The position numbers were made by a program, and so were the translations under genes. Shown here in pieces: positions 33,333 to 43,846 of a DNA stretch of 64,000 nucleotides. The stretch's first letter is position 1, and each line of letters opens with the position of its first letter. The notes under the pieces were generated by a model that saw nothing but the letters and a program-made list of their open reading frames with translations, was not told where the DNA came from and made no database searches. The DNA comes from Flavobacterium limnosediminis JC2902 (lineage in GTDB: Bacteria; Bacteroidota; Bacteroidia; Flavobacteriales; Flavobacteriaceae), in the NCBI RefSeq assembly GCF_000498535.1, contig NZ_AVGG01000011.1, positions 62,001-126,000 of the forward strand, given 5' to 3'.

Positions 33333-35942
33333 CTACTTTTTGATAACTTTTATTGTTTTAATAGCATTGTCCGCAGAAACTTTCACAAAGTAAGCTCCTG
33401 CCGCAAATCCCGACATAGGGATTGTCACTGTCATTGCATTAGCCGTTTTTGACATCATTTTTTGTCCTGCAATATTAAACACCTCAATATTGGTAATAGA
33501 TTGTGGGTTTTCAATTTGTAAAACATCACTAACCGGATTAGGATATACTTTCAGATTCGCCAAAGCAAAATCATTACCCCCCATTGTAATAGGGATACCA
33601 GCAAATTCGTCAGCCCCGATATCCGGCACACTTGCATTTCTGGTATTCCCGTCAAAATCTTCGTTAACCGAAGTAATGAACACTCCTCCGCTTTCAATTA
33701 GTGTTGGCACAGCGGTATCAATATGCAAATAAGTCGCATCAGAACCTGTCGTACTTATAAAATCAGGGTTCTCATTAACCGAAAGTGCGTCACGATTAAC
33801 CAATCTTGTCCTAAAATCGTTCAATGTGATATCTGTATTCGTTCCATCTGTATAAACGGTAGTCCCGTAAAACAAATTATTATTGGACGATGCATCGTAA
33901 GAGGTTAATGTTGGTTTTCTCAACACAACCGACAATCCCGTACCATTAGCTGCCGAAGTATTCACTAAAATATTATTGCGCATTATTAAAGCCGGATTAG
34001 TATCAACACTAACTGCGCTGCTTCCAAAATTAGCACCTGTACTTAAAGCGTCTATTTTAATTGTATTATGATACAAATTAACAGTAGCAGCACCATTAAC
34101 CGCATTTATACCCACTACTTGATTAGGCGTACCAGAAGCATTGTCTCCGGCAGAAGCGCTCAGACTCCCTACAATATTATTAAAAATATTATGAGTCGTT
34201 CCACCTGTTAAATTCATTCCGTAAACAACAGCCGCTGCTGAAGAAGAACTTAACCCGTATATTTTGTTTTTAGACGCGTCAATGGTCGTTCCCGCAGTTA
34301 CGGCTATTCCATTGATGATATTACCTCCGGAAAGTGTGTGAATTGTATTTCTTAAGATACTATTCTGAGTTCCTCCCCCATTTAATTTAATACCATAAAT
34401 CTTACCCGTCCCTGAAGCAGGCAGAGAAAGGTTATAAATGGTGTTACCCACGAAAATTTTGTTCCCCGTAGCCCCTGTTCCGTTGCTGATACCGAAAATA
34501 TTTATTCCACTGGTAGTTGAAGCCGAAGTCAAACCTGTAATCGTATTAGTAAAGAACGATTCTGTTTGAGCTGTAGTGGCAGAATAAATTCCGGCAAAAG
34601 TATTTCCAGCGTTATCAGCAGCTGTAGAGTTTAAATTAGTGATGGAATTTGAATCAAACGTAACACTTGCAGGACTTGTATAACTAATTCCGTAAAAAGG
34701 TCCGGCTCCATTTCGGGTAAGATCTCTGACGGTATTATTACTACAATCCAATGATGTTGCAGCTCCGGCATATATACCAACAAAACCTCCCGTTGTTGTT
34801 GCAGTTAAATTCCTAACCGTATTACCATTAACATTAATAGAATTGGTACTTGCGGCTGTTGTGTTGTAAATACCATATAAACTTCCTGATGTAGAGGTAA
34901 ATGATATATTGGTAATCGTATTGTTATTTATATTACATGCATCAGGGGCAGTACTTGAAGCGAAAAAATAAATTCCCGTAAAAGCTGCATTAACCGTTGA
35001 TGTAACAGTAAACGTTCCAGAACCCGAATCATTTGCATATCCTATAGTATTTCCGGTAATCTGCATATTGTTGCTGTTGGTCGGATTTGCGAAATAAATA
35101 CCATACATACTTCCTGCAGTAGTAAAATTACGGGTTACCGTCTGGTAAATTTTATTGTTAGTCAAGGTCCAATCGGTGTTTCCTGTAGTTATATAAACAG
35201 CTGCACATCCCGTCTGTAAAAAATAATCATACAAACTACATCCGGTGATTGTTATTCCACTATTATAAAGAGGCACACTTGAATTCGATCCGCTTGAGAA
35301 AATTAATTTAGAAGGAGGAGTAGTTCCTGCCGGGCCAATTTTACAGTTTGAAATCGTATTATTGTCATTTCCGGTTGTTGTTCCAGTCGAAAAGAGAACT
35401 ACACCCCCGGGAGTCGACGAAGACACTGTAGCCGAACCCAACAAGGTACAATTCGTAATTGTATTGTTAGTTGCATCTGTCTGAAATTTAATGGTGGAAG
35501 TTCCTGACATATTGGAAGTGCTTGCATTTGAAATCGTCAGTCCGTTGCCACCTGAATTCAAACCATTTACAGTAACGTTATCAGCACCGTTGAATCGGAT
35601 CAAATCGGCAGCTAAAGATCCTGAAACAGTCCATTCACCTCCACTCGGACTGATCATAACAGAATTCCAGTCTCCCGCACCCAGTATTGCCGTAGCAGTT
35701 TCTGTTGTATTAGCTGTTACAGTAATAGTAATATCTGCCCCGGCCTGTGAAGTCCCGATAGCAGTAAAAGCCGCGCCCAAGGTAGTATAACTTCCGTTGC
35801 CGTTTACTGCACCGGAAACCGTAACCTGACCCTGAACATTTAAAACACTGAAAAACAAAAAGAAAAGCAGAATTACCAGCTTTTGCAATTTAACCTGAAG
35901 TTCGACGTATTTAGCCGACTCCATAATGTATTTTTTCTTCAT
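33333..35942 (-). CDS. T9SS-secreted right-handed beta-helix protein (DIGADEF family), paralogue A
   Basis: A large surface or secreted protein of 869 residues from the chosen start. MKKKYIMESAKYVELQVKLQ precedes the hydrophobic core and cleavage at VQGQ, an unusually long signal peptide of about 39 residues. I start at 35942, not at the ATG 9 bases upstream, because both paralogues start MKK(K/N)YI. The body is parallel beta-helix: many NNTI, GNTI and N.I.NLS rungs (e.g. GNTVRNLTATTTGGFVGIYA). It closes with the motif DIGADEF near residue 780. The final ~80 residues (FALANLKVYPNPVSDVLQIE to IKTIKVIKK) are a T9SS type A domain. Such folds serve as adhesins or polysaccharide lyases; no catalytic site is evident. 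Confidence 0.85.
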   Translation of the reverse strand: MKKKYIMESAKYVELQVKLQKLVILLFFLFFSVLNVQGQVTVSGAVNGNGSYTTLGAAFTAIGTSQAGADITITVTANTTETATAILGAGDWNSVMISPSGGEWTVSGSLAADLIRFNGADNVTVNGLNSGGNGLTISNASTSNMSGTSTIKFQTDATNNTITNCTLLGSATVSSSTPGGVVLFSTGTTTGNDNNTISNCKIGPAGTTPPSKLIFSSGSNSSVPLYNSGITITGCSLYDYFLQTGCAAVYITTGNTDWTLTNNKIYQTVTRNFTTAGSMYGIYFANPTNSNNMQITGNTIGYANDSGSGTFTVTSTVNAAFTGIYFFASSTAPDACNINNNTITNISFTSTSGSLYGIYNTTAASTNSINVNGNTVRNLTATTTGGFVGIYAGAATSLDCSNNTVRDLTRNGAGPFYGISYTSPASVTFDSNSITNLNSTAADNAGNTFAGIYSATTAQTESFFTNTITGLTSASTTSGINIFGISNGTGATGNKIFVGNTIYNLSLPASGTGKIYGIKLNGGGTQNSILRNTIHTLSGGNIINGIAVTAGTTIDASKNKIYGLSSSSAAAVVYGMNLTGGTTHNIFNNIVGSLSASAGDNASGTPNQVVGINAVNGAATVNLYHNTIKIDALSTGANFGSSAVSVDTNPALIMRNNILVNTSAANGTGLSVVLRKPTLTSYDASSNNNLFYGTTVYTDGTNTDITLNDFRTRLVNRDALSVNENPDFISTTGSDATYLHIDTAVPTLIESGGVFITSVNEDFDGNTRNASVPDIGADEFAGIPITMGGNDFALANLKVYPNPVSDVLQIENPQSITNIEVFNIAGQKMMSKTANAMTVTIPMSGFAAGAYFVKVSADNAIKTIKVIKK

Positions 35943-35967
35943 AAGAAACATTTTTTAATATCGGCGA

Positions 35968-36055
35968 CGAAACTACTGAGAATTACCATTGTAAAAAATT
36001 TTATTTCCCTAAAAAACAATATTTCATCCCTTATATAACAATGTTTTAAAAAAAC
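35968..36055 (-). promoter_or_regulatory. Shared upstream block of beta-helix paralogues, copy A
   Basis: An ~88-bp region upstream of the ATG aligns base for base with 43576-43661 and 46497-46583. On the minus strand it has CATTGTTAT, GGGATG, GGGAAATAAAA, ACAATGGTAATTCT and, nearest the gene, TAGTTTCG as a -7-like box. CATTGT and ACAATG form an inverted repeat. Predicted leader about 20 nt. Confidence 0.65.
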
Positions 36056-36187
36056 TATATTTTTCATTAAAGCAAAAAAGCAGGTCAATTAAAACAAACA
36101 AGAAAAAACCCGAATCACCACATCACAAAATTCCCCCCTACTAACAGGCAGGCATTTACACAAACTTGCACCTAAAAAATATTCATT

Positions 36188-36222
36188 AAAAAAAGAACCG
36201 CCTGAATCATCAGACGGTTCTT
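36188..36222. terminator. Terminator after the giant beta-helix gene
   Basis: AAGAACCGCCTG / CAGACGGTTCTT (one G-U pair, 6-base loop), with an A run on the left giving a T run for the minus-strand transcript, and TTAAAA on the right. Confidence 0.82.
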
Positions 36223-36250
36223 AAAATAATCATTGATTAACGTAAAAACA

Positions 36251-39200
36251 TTACTTTTTAATCACTTTCACTATTTTAACAGCTTCATCGGTAGCAACTT
36301 TCACAAAGTAAGTTCCTGCCGCAAATCCAGACATTGGAATAGACATTGTCATAGCATTAACCGATTTTGACATCATCCTTTGTCCTGCAATATTATACAT
36401 TTCAATATTGACAATAGATTGAGCATTTTCAATTTGTAAAACATCACTAACCGGATTAGGATATACTTTCAGATTTGACAAAGAGAAATCATTCACTCCC
36501 AACGTAACGGTAACAGTAACCGCTAAATAAGAAGCACTTCTACATCCACCAACTGTCTGCATTGCATAATAAACAGCTCCGCTTACCAATTGTGTCCCTG
36601 CAGGAATCGCATTGGTTCCTGCTAAGGCATCAGCCGCTGTCGGATACCAAACAATCGTACCAGTTCCCGCAGCTGTTAAATCTTCAATAGTAGCATCTGA
36701 AACAGTTGCCACTGGAATAACCTGAGTTGAAGAACCTGTTGGTGCACCTACCACATTTACAGTAACAGGAACCGCTAATCTCGGACTCTCACATCCTGAA
36801 ATTGTCTGCGTAACATAATACGTATTTGTAGATAATGCATCTGTTGATAACATTGCCGAGCCGCCTGTTGATCCGGCATACCATTGCACTCCCGTACCTG
36901 CTGCCGTTAAATTCGCAACTGTAGCACCGTTACAGAATGTTTGCGCTGAAGCCGTTGGCTGAGCCGTAGCATTCACAGTTACCGAAACCGGTAATCTCGG
37001 ACTCTCACATCCTGAAACCGTTTGAGTTACATAATAAGTATTCGTAGACAAAGCATCTGTCGACAACATTGCCGAGCCGCCTGTTGATCCGGCATACCAT
37101 TGCACTCCCGTACCTGCTGCCGTTAAATTCGCAACTGTAGCACTGTTACAAAATGTTTGCGCTGAAGCCGTTGGCTCGGCCGCGGTAACTACAGTTACCG
37201 AAACCGCTAATCTCGGACTCTCACATCCTGAAACAGTTTGAGTAACATAATAGGTATTTGTAGACAAAACTTCCGTCAGCAACAAGGCCAATCCACCTGC
37301 TGATCCGGCATACCATTGCACTCCCGTACCTGTTGCCGTTAAATTTGCAACTGTAGCAGTACTACAAAAAGTATGTGAAGAAGCCACTGGCTGAGGAGTA
37401 CCACCAACTGTTACAGTTATTGGAGCCGTGGTTACTGTACATCCTCCTGCTGAAGTTAAAGTAGCTGTATAGGTTGTAGTTGCTGTTGGCGATACAGAAA
37501 GATTGTTTCCTGTTCCCACTACTGCAGTTCCGTCTGACCATGAATAATCAGTTATAGCTGTTGGTATTCCTGAAACAATTTTCACATCATCAATCAACCA
37601 GCCATAATAATTATTACTGGCGTTTGTTGTGTATCGGAAACGAATTCTGAATTGCGGTGTTAAAGCCGCCGTTGGAATCATAAGGGTTTCATTCTGCCAC
37701 AACGAATTGTTTGGCACTGATCCTATTGCAGTAATCGCAGAAGTCCAGTTCGCATAACTTTTTGTTGAAAAACATACCGCAGAGTTATATAGCGTTGCTG
37801 TACCTGTATAACTCGATGTAGGGAATGTAGACCATGTAGTCCCTCCATCCGATGAATACTGTACATAACCAAAATCACTGGCTGTTGATGGCCCTTCTAA
37901 TGCCGCAATATGAGAGAATGTCAAATAAGCCTGAGGCAATGCACTTAAATCAATATTAGCAACAGAACTTGCATTTACATCAGCACTATTCGATACCGTT
38001 CTAAAACGCAATGAAGCTGCCCCTGCACCCGAAGAATAAGCCACCTGAGTCAATTCAGCAACTCCGGTAACAGCACCTCCTGTAAAATCCGCTATTCCTG
38101 CTTCGAAAGAATTAGTATATAGTGTTTGAGCAACTATATCAGCAGATAAAACCGATGTTCCCAAAGGACAGATAACACTTGAAGAAGCAGCTGCAGAACC
38201 TGTCAAACCTAACAACGGCGCATCTTTATAAGCCGTCCCTTGTGTCGTTTTTACAGTAGCAGGATCAGTAGCGGTAACGCTCCAGGTAACGTTTCCGTTA
38301 GCAGGAACTACTGTCGGAATAGTAACCGTAAAAGTGGATGTTGTTCCGGCTGTTACAGTACCGCCTGTCATAACAATTGGCGTTTGTACAAAACCATTAA
38401 CCGAATATTTCAAAACCACTGAAGTAATATCATTTGCCCCTGCAGTGACATTTGCCGTAACTGTTCTGGCAGCATTTGCACATAAATTTCCTATTGGAGT
38501 AATAGCTATACTGTTAATTGTCACAACCGGAAGATATATACCCGCAAATTCATCCGCCCCGATATCCGGAGTAGTCGCATTTCTTGCATCTCCGTCATAA
38601 TCGTTTGCAACCAAAGCAATGCTTGCCCCAGTACCTTCTATCTGCGTAGGTATAGCAGCATTGATATGCAGATAACCAGTATCTGAGCCTACCAAACTTA
38701 CAAAATTAGGATTCTCACTCACCGAAAGAATATCGCGGTTGACAACTCTGTTTCTGAAATCATCCAGAGTAAGATCTGTAAGTCCGGCAGCGTCTGTATA
38801 AATGGCCGTACCATAAAACAGGTTATTGTTCGAGGAGTTATCATAAGTATTTAATCCAGGTTTTCTCAATGCTACAGATAATCCCGTACCGGTAGGTATA
38901 GAAGTATTTACTAAAATATTATTGCGCATTATTAAAGCCACAGTAGACCCAACACTAACCGCACTACTTCCAAAATTAGCACCTGTGCTTGAAGCGGCTA
39001 ATTTAATCGTATTATTATACAAATTAAGTGTAGTAATGCTATTGCTACCATTAATACCAACCACTTGGTTAGGAGTACCCGCAAGAGTCGCTGCAGTTGC
39101 CGTTAAATCTCCGATAATATTATTATAAAGATTATTAGTAGTTCCTCCTGAAAGACCCATACCATATACCGCAGTGGATGCTGTAGAAGTACCTAATCCG

Positions 39201-42200
39201 TAGATTTTGTTTCGGAACACGTTGTTAGTTGTACCCCCTCCGATATTAACACCATTGATCGTACTTCCTCCTGTAAACGAATGAATCGTATTACCGGAAA
39301 TCTCATTTAAAGGACCACCCAATGTCATTCTGATTCCATACATTGTACCTGTTCCTGTTGGCGACACGGTAAAATTCCTAATAATGTTATTTTGATATGT
39401 TCTGTTCCCTAAACTTGCCACAGTACAATAAATTCCGTTAAGCGAAGTAGCGGCTGTAGAAGAAGACGACAAATTACTGATTGTATTATTTGTAAATGTT
39501 TCAGTTGTAGAAGCAACACTGGTAAAAATACCCGCTAAGTTACTTGTTGATGTGGCCGCAATCGAACTTAAATTTGTAATAACATTCGAATCAAACGTTG
39601 CATTTGTACATGCTGTATAATTAATACCATAGAAAACCCCTGCACCCGTTCTGGACAAATTCTCAATCCTGTTGTTATTACAATTTAACGTTGTTGAACT
39701 TCCTGCCAAAATACCATAAAAATTACCTGTATTCCCAACAGTAGAAAAATTACGAATTGTATTTCCTTCAATATTAATTGTATTGGCATTCGCCGTTGTA
39801 AGACTGTAAATTCCGTAATTAGCACCAGATGAAGTAGATGTTAAAGTTATATTAGAAATCGTATTATTACTAACATTAGTTGGACTAGACGCAGTTGGTG
39901 ACGTAATAAAATAAATACCACAAAAACCTGCTGCCACGTTCCCTGCAATGTTCAAAGTTCCACCGCCTGTACTATCTGCATAGCCAATGGTATTGCCAGA
40001 GATACGCAAATTATTACCATGCGTAGCATTTGAAAAATAAACACCATACATTAAATAACCACTAGTAAACGTACGGGTTGCTGTCTGGTAAATTTTATTG
40101 TTCGTTATTGTCCAGGCAGAATTTCCAGTTCCGGCATAAACCGCCGCACTAGTGTTGTTTGCTATAAAAAAGTCATATAAATTACAATCTCTGATTGTTA
40201 TCTCACTATTACACGTGCTTTCATTGGTAGTCAAACCTGATGAATAAATTAGTTTAACAGGAAAACTTGTTCCCACCGGACCAACATTACAGTATGAAAT
40301 AGTATTTCCGTCATTACCGGTTGTTGTTCCAGTGCCAAAATAAATTACCCCCCCTGCAGTTGCAGTATTGGTCGTACTCGAACCTAATACGGTACAATTG
40401 GTTATCGTATTGTTCGTGGCGTCTGCCGCGAACCTAAGGGTAGAGGTATTCGCAGTATTGGCTGTACTTGCATTGGAAATTGTCAGTGAGCTTCCACCTG
40501 TATTCAATCCATCCATAATAACATAGTCCGCACCATTGAATTGAATCAACTCAGAAGCCAAACTACCTGAAATTGCTGCCGCAACACCTGAAGCAGGTTT
40601 AATTGTAAGCGTATTAACCACGCTCGCACTAGCATTCTGCTGAATGATAATCGGGAACGTTTCGGTCGGATACGTTATATCAAGCAATGAAAAAGTAACC
40701 GGCCCACCCAAACATCTTGTGTTATAAGCTGCTACTGCCGCAGTTAAGGTTGTGTAATTTCCACCTGTCCCTACTGTATAAACACCATTCATTGGCGTAA
40801 CAATCGCATAAGGTGATGTTGGCGGTGTTGCAACCGTTGGAGGATTAGCTGTTTGTCCTATTGCTCCAACTGAAGGATATACCGATACATTTGGAGTTGC
40901 AGCATTGTCCTGTGCAACAAAATAATACGCAATAACGTCTTCTGCTACACTTCCGGCCCCTATGGTAAAATCATAAACACCATTTCCCATAGACGTTCCC
41001 ACCGCAGCGGTATATGCCCCTGAATTTATTCTCCAATAAGCCACCGGTAAACCGGCACCTGCAGTAGGCACACCCGTTGCATCTGTAAAAGTTGCCGAAA
41101 TGGTTCTGCTTCCCGGTGGAGCGCATGTCGTGTTTGGAGCAACAATTGCAGGCCCTACCAAATCATTCGCAACTCCTGTAAACTCATCCGCTCCAATATC
41201 CGGAGTACTTGCATTTCTCGCATTTCCGTCAAAATCAGTAGTCACTGAAGCAATCGGAGCACCGCCACTTTCAATTTGCGTAGGCGCTGTAGTGTCAATA
41301 TGCAAATAATTCGCATTGGAACCTAATGTACTTGCAAAAGTAGGATTTTCAGTCACCGACAAAACATCACGACCAGCAACTCTGGCTTTAAATGCAGCTA
41401 ATGTTGCATCTATGTCGGTTGAACTGTTTTTTGCATGAATAGCAGTACCTCTGAACAAATTATTGTCAGATGTCGCTCCATAAGTTGACACTCCACCAGG
41501 AAGTCTCAATGCCACAGATACTCCTAAACCGCTAGCCGGTAAATTATTTACTAAAATATTATTTCGCAATGTTACCGAATTAGCAGAATATATTGCACTC
41601 GATCCGAAACTAGCTCCAGTATTTGAACCGTTTAGTACAATGGTATTATTGTAAGCATTCAAAGTTGCTCCCGATGCATTAATACCCACTACCAAATGAG
41701 GCTCAGCCCCACCGTTTGTCGCAATTGGTGCTGTTAAATCACCAATTATGTTATTGTAAACATTATAAGTTCCACTAGTTGAAATAGTAAAACCGTATAC
41801 AGCTGCTGCTGCTTCGGCCCCATTTAACCCATACACCTTATTGTTGTAAACATTGGTAGTTGTACCTGTTGCCATAGTAATACCATTCGTCCCGGTCGCA
41901 GAATTCGGTCCGGAAAATGAACTGATCGTATTTCCTGAAACAGTATTAAGAGCACCAGCATTAGCCATTCTGATTCCCCAAATAGTACCAGTTGCCAAAG
42001 GCGGAACAGCAATATTACTCAAAGTATTATTCTGAATGGTTTTGCTTGCCACTCCCGTTCCGGTATTGATACCATATATTGGCTGATTAGCTGTTGATGT
42101 AGAAGTTAAACCTGTAATTGTATTACCGTTAACTGTCTCCGTCATAGAACCAACCGATGAATAAATCCCGGCTATAATACCTGTACTTGTAGTATTTGTT

Positions 42201-43546
42201 GAACTCAAATTGGTAATTGTATTACCATTAACCGTTATATTCGTTGCCGCACCATAATTAATCCCCATTAAAATTCCAGTCCCTCCTCCTGTTCTGGAAA
42301 TATTATCAATTGTATTATTATTACAATTTAAAGTAGTTGCTGCTCCCGCATAGATAGGGTTAACTTCTTTGTTAGTTGTCGTTGTCGCAATATTTCTAAC
42401 AATGTTACCATTTATATTAATTGTATTGGAAGTCACCCCTGCGCCATTATAAATAGCATAAAACCTTCCTGAACTGGACGCCATTGAAATATTTGCAAAT
42501 GTATTATTGTTTATATTACATGTAGTGGCAGTTGCAGGTTTGCTGTTCAAGTAAATACCCTGAAATTCTCCTACAACAGTTGGTCCATCCAGCACCAGAG
42601 TTCCGGTTCCTGTACTGTTGGCATACCCAAAAGTGTTTCCGGTAATATGTGTATTTTCACCAACTGCAGGACTATTAAAAGCAAAACCATACATAATCAA
42701 GTAACCTGTAGTACCCGTAAACAAACGAGGTGCCGTTTGATATATCTTGTTGTTTGTTATAGTCCAATCGGTATTACCGTCCGCCGCATAAACGGCAGCG
42801 GAACATCCGACAGGAGTAAAAAAATCATACAATTCACAATTGGTGATTGTGTTCCCGCTGTTTGCAATTGTCGCATTTGTGGTCGAACCGATACTACCAA
42901 TTAATTTAGAAGGCAGATTTATCCCCGCAGCAGTTACTTTACAATTCGAAATCGTGTTGTTGTCATTTCCGGTTGTAGTACCTGTCCCAAAGAAAATCAC
43001 ACCTCCTACAGTAGAAGGGGGATTTACAAGAACAGTTGTTGAACCCAACACAGAACAGTTCGTGATAGTGTTGTTGCTTGCATCGGCCTGAAATTTAATC
43101 GTACCAGCAGTTGCAGTCGCATTGGTGTTGGAAATGGTTAATCCGTTTCCTCCGGTATTCAAACCGTTGATGGTAACGTTATCCGCTCCGTTGAATTGAA
43201 TTAACTCCGTAGCCAAGTTACCTGAAATAGTCCACGACCCACCGCTCGGAGTGATTGTTAGTGACGTCCAGTCGCCTGCTCCAAGTGAAGCAATGGCACC
43301 TTCAGACGTGTCACCGGTAATAGCAATAGTGATAGTAGCTCCGGTTTGTGAAGTTCCAATAGCCGTGAACGCGGCACCCAAAGTAGTATAGGTTCCGTTC
43401 CCGGTTACTGCACCAGAAACCGTAACCTGTCCCTGGACATTTGAAACTCCAAAAAAAACGAACAAAAGCAGCACGAGCAGCTTTTGCATCCTCATCAGTA
43501 GCCCCGACGATTGTTCATCCGGCCCCTTAATGTATTTTTTCTTCAT
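36251..43546 (-). CDS. Giant T9SS-secreted double beta-helix protein (2431 residues), paralogue B
   Basis: Domain order: a long signal peptide (about 1-40, ending VQGQ); a first beta-helix closing with DIGADEF near residue 782; a linker with PPGSRTISATFTD and YYFVAQDNAATPN (Ig/FN3-like); a second beta-helix from VYTVGTGGNYTTLTAAVAAY to DIGADEF near 1662; a PKD-like part; a MAM/jelly-roll-like domain near 1810-1995 (SSDGGTTWSTFPTSSYTG to YYGWLIDDVKI); three Ig-like repeats near 2050-2260 (TVANLTA.GTGVQWYAGS); and a T9SS type A tail from about 2350. The first beta-helix is most like the single-module paralogues on either side, so the gene looks like a tandem or fusion product of that family. 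Probably a surface adhesin. No enzymatic motif is seen. Confidence 0.86.
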   Translation of the reverse strand: MKKKYIKGPDEQSSGLLMRMQKLLVLLLFVFFGVSNVQGQVTVSGAVTGNGTYTTLGAAFTAIGTSQTGATITIAITGDTSEGAIASLGAGDWTSLTITPSGGSWTISGNLATELIQFNGADNVTINGLNTGGNGLTISNTNATATAGTIKFQADASNNTITNCSVLGSTTVLVNPPSTVGGVIFFGTGTTTGNDNNTISNCKVTAAGINLPSKLIGSIGSTTNATIANSGNTITNCELYDFFTPVGCSAAVYAADGNTDWTITNNKIYQTAPRLFTGTTGYLIMYGFAFNSPAVGENTHITGNTFGYANSTGTGTLVLDGPTVVGEFQGIYLNSKPATATTCNINNNTFANISMASSSGRFYAIYNGAGVTSNTININGNIVRNIATTTTNKEVNPIYAGAATTLNCNNNTIDNISRTGGGTGILMGINYGAATNITVNGNTITNLSSTNTTSTGIIAGIYSSVGSMTETVNGNTITGLTSTSTANQPIYGINTGTGVASKTIQNNTLSNIAVPPLATGTIWGIRMANAGALNTVSGNTISSFSGPNSATGTNGITMATGTTTNVYNNKVYGLNGAEAAAAVYGFTISTSGTYNVYNNIIGDLTAPIATNGGAEPHLVVGINASGATLNAYNNTIVLNGSNTGASFGSSAIYSANSVTLRNNILVNNLPASGLGVSVALRLPGGVSTYGATSDNNLFRGTAIHAKNSSTDIDATLAAFKARVAGRDVLSVTENPTFASTLGSNANYLHIDTTAPTQIESGGAPIASVTTDFDGNARNASTPDIGADEFTGVANDLVGPAIVAPNTTCAPPGSRTISATFTDATGVPTAGAGLPVAYWRINSGAYTAAVGTSMGNGVYDFTIGAGSVAEDVIAYYFVAQDNAATPNVSVYPSVGAIGQTANPPTVATPPTSPYAIVTPMNGVYTVGTGGNYTTLTAAVAAYNTRCLGGPVTFSLLDITYPTETFPIIIQQNASASVVNTLTIKPASGVAAAISGSLASELIQFNGADYVIMDGLNTGGSSLTISNASTANTANTSTLRFAADATNNTITNCTVLGSSTTNTATAGGVIYFGTGTTTGNDGNTISYCNVGPVGTSFPVKLIYSSGLTTNESTCNSEITIRDCNLYDFFIANNTSAAVYAGTGNSAWTITNNKIYQTATRTFTSGYLMYGVYFSNATHGNNLRISGNTIGYADSTGGGTLNIAGNVAAGFCGIYFITSPTASSPTNVSNNTISNITLTSTSSGANYGIYSLTTANANTINIEGNTIRNFSTVGNTGNFYGILAGSSTTLNCNNNRIENLSRTGAGVFYGINYTACTNATFDSNVITNLSSIAATSTSNLAGIFTSVASTTETFTNNTISNLSSSSTAATSLNGIYCTVASLGNRTYQNNIIRNFTVSPTGTGTMYGIRMTLGGPLNEISGNTIHSFTGGSTINGVNIGGGTTNNVFRNKIYGLGTSTASTAVYGMGLSGGTTNNLYNNIIGDLTATAATLAGTPNQVVGINGSNSITTLNLYNNTIKLAASSTGANFGSSAVSVGSTVALIMRNNILVNTSIPTGTGLSVALRKPGLNTYDNSSNNNLFYGTAIYTDAAGLTDLTLDDFRNRVVNRDILSVSENPNFVSLVGSDTGYLHINAAIPTQIEGTGASIALVANDYDGDARNATTPDIGADEFAGIYLPVVTINSIAITPIGNLCANAARTVTANVTAGANDITSVVLKYSVNGFVQTPIVMTGGTVTAGTTSTFTVTIPTVVPANGNVTWSVTATDPATVKTTQGTAYKDAPLLGLTGSAAASSSVICPLGTSVLSADIVAQTLYTNSFEAGIADFTGGAVTGVAELTQVAYSSGAGAASLRFRTVSNSADVNASSVANIDLSALPQAYLTFSHIAALEGPSTASDFGYVQYSSDGGTTWSTFPTSSYTGTATLYNSAVCFSTKSYANWTSAITAIGSVPNNSLWQNETLMIPTAALTPQFRIRFRYTTNASNNYYGWLIDDVKIVSGIPTAITDYSWSDGTAVVGTGNNLSVSPTATTTYTATLTSAGGCTVTTAPITVTVGGTPQPVASSHTFCSTATVANLTATGTGVQWYAGSAGGLALLLTEVLSTNTYYVTQTVSGCESPRLAVSVTVVTAAEPTASAQTFCNSATVANLTAAGTGVQWYAGSTGGSAMLSTDALSTNTYYVTQTVSGCESPRLPVSVTVNATAQPTASAQTFCNGATVANLTAAGTGVQWYAGSTGGSAMLSTDALSTNTYYVTQTISGCESPRLAVPVTVNVVGAPTGSSTQVIPVATVSDATIEDLTAAGTGTIVWYPTAADALAGTNAIPAGTQLVSGAVYYAMQTVGGCRSASYLAVTVTVTLGVNDFSLSNLKVYPNPVSDVLQIENAQSIVNIEMYNIAGQRMMSKSVNAMTMSIPMSGFAAGTYFVKVATDEAVKIVKVIKK
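36849..37345 (-). repeat. Near-identical Ig-like module repeats inside the giant gene
   Basis: A block of about 78 bp at 36849-36926 recurs identically at 37065-37142 (offset 216 bp = 72 codons); similarity with few mismatches extends over most of the module. A third, more diverged copy lies near 37280-37345. They encode the repeated Ig-like units ending CESPRL.VSVTV. In-frame recombination between them would change protein length. Confidence 0.85.
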
Positions 43547-43575
43547 AAAATAAAATTTTTGTTAATAGTTGGACA

Positions 43576-43661
43576 CGAATCTACACAGAATTAACGTTGT
43601 AAAAAATTTTATTTCCCTCAAAACAATCATTACGTCCCTGTAATAACATTATTTTAAAAAA
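43576..43661 (-). promoter_or_regulatory. Shared upstream block of beta-helix paralogues, copy B
   Basis: Aligns with 35968-36055 and 46497-46583. The -7-like box is TAGATTCG (43583-43576), 29 bases before the ATG at 43546. GGGAAATAAAATTTTTTAC is identical to copy A. Confidence 0.65.
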
Positions 43662-43792
43662 CCCATTATTTTTTAACATATAAAAAAAAACAATGAAACC
43701 AAAAAAACATCCGTTTTATATCAAAAAACCAAACATCGACCAACATCACTAATAATATCACGAAGAACAACTAATTTTCAAACAACACAAAC

Positions 43793-43819
43793 AAAAAAAG
43801 GCCGCCTTTTCAGACGACC
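43793..43819 (-). terminator. Terminator of paralogue C gene
   Basis: Minus strand GGTCGTCT, GAAA loop, AGGCGGCC (two G-U pairs), then seven T. Confidence 0.85.
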
Positions 43820-43846
43820 CTTTTCAAAACTTAAAACTTAAAAAAA

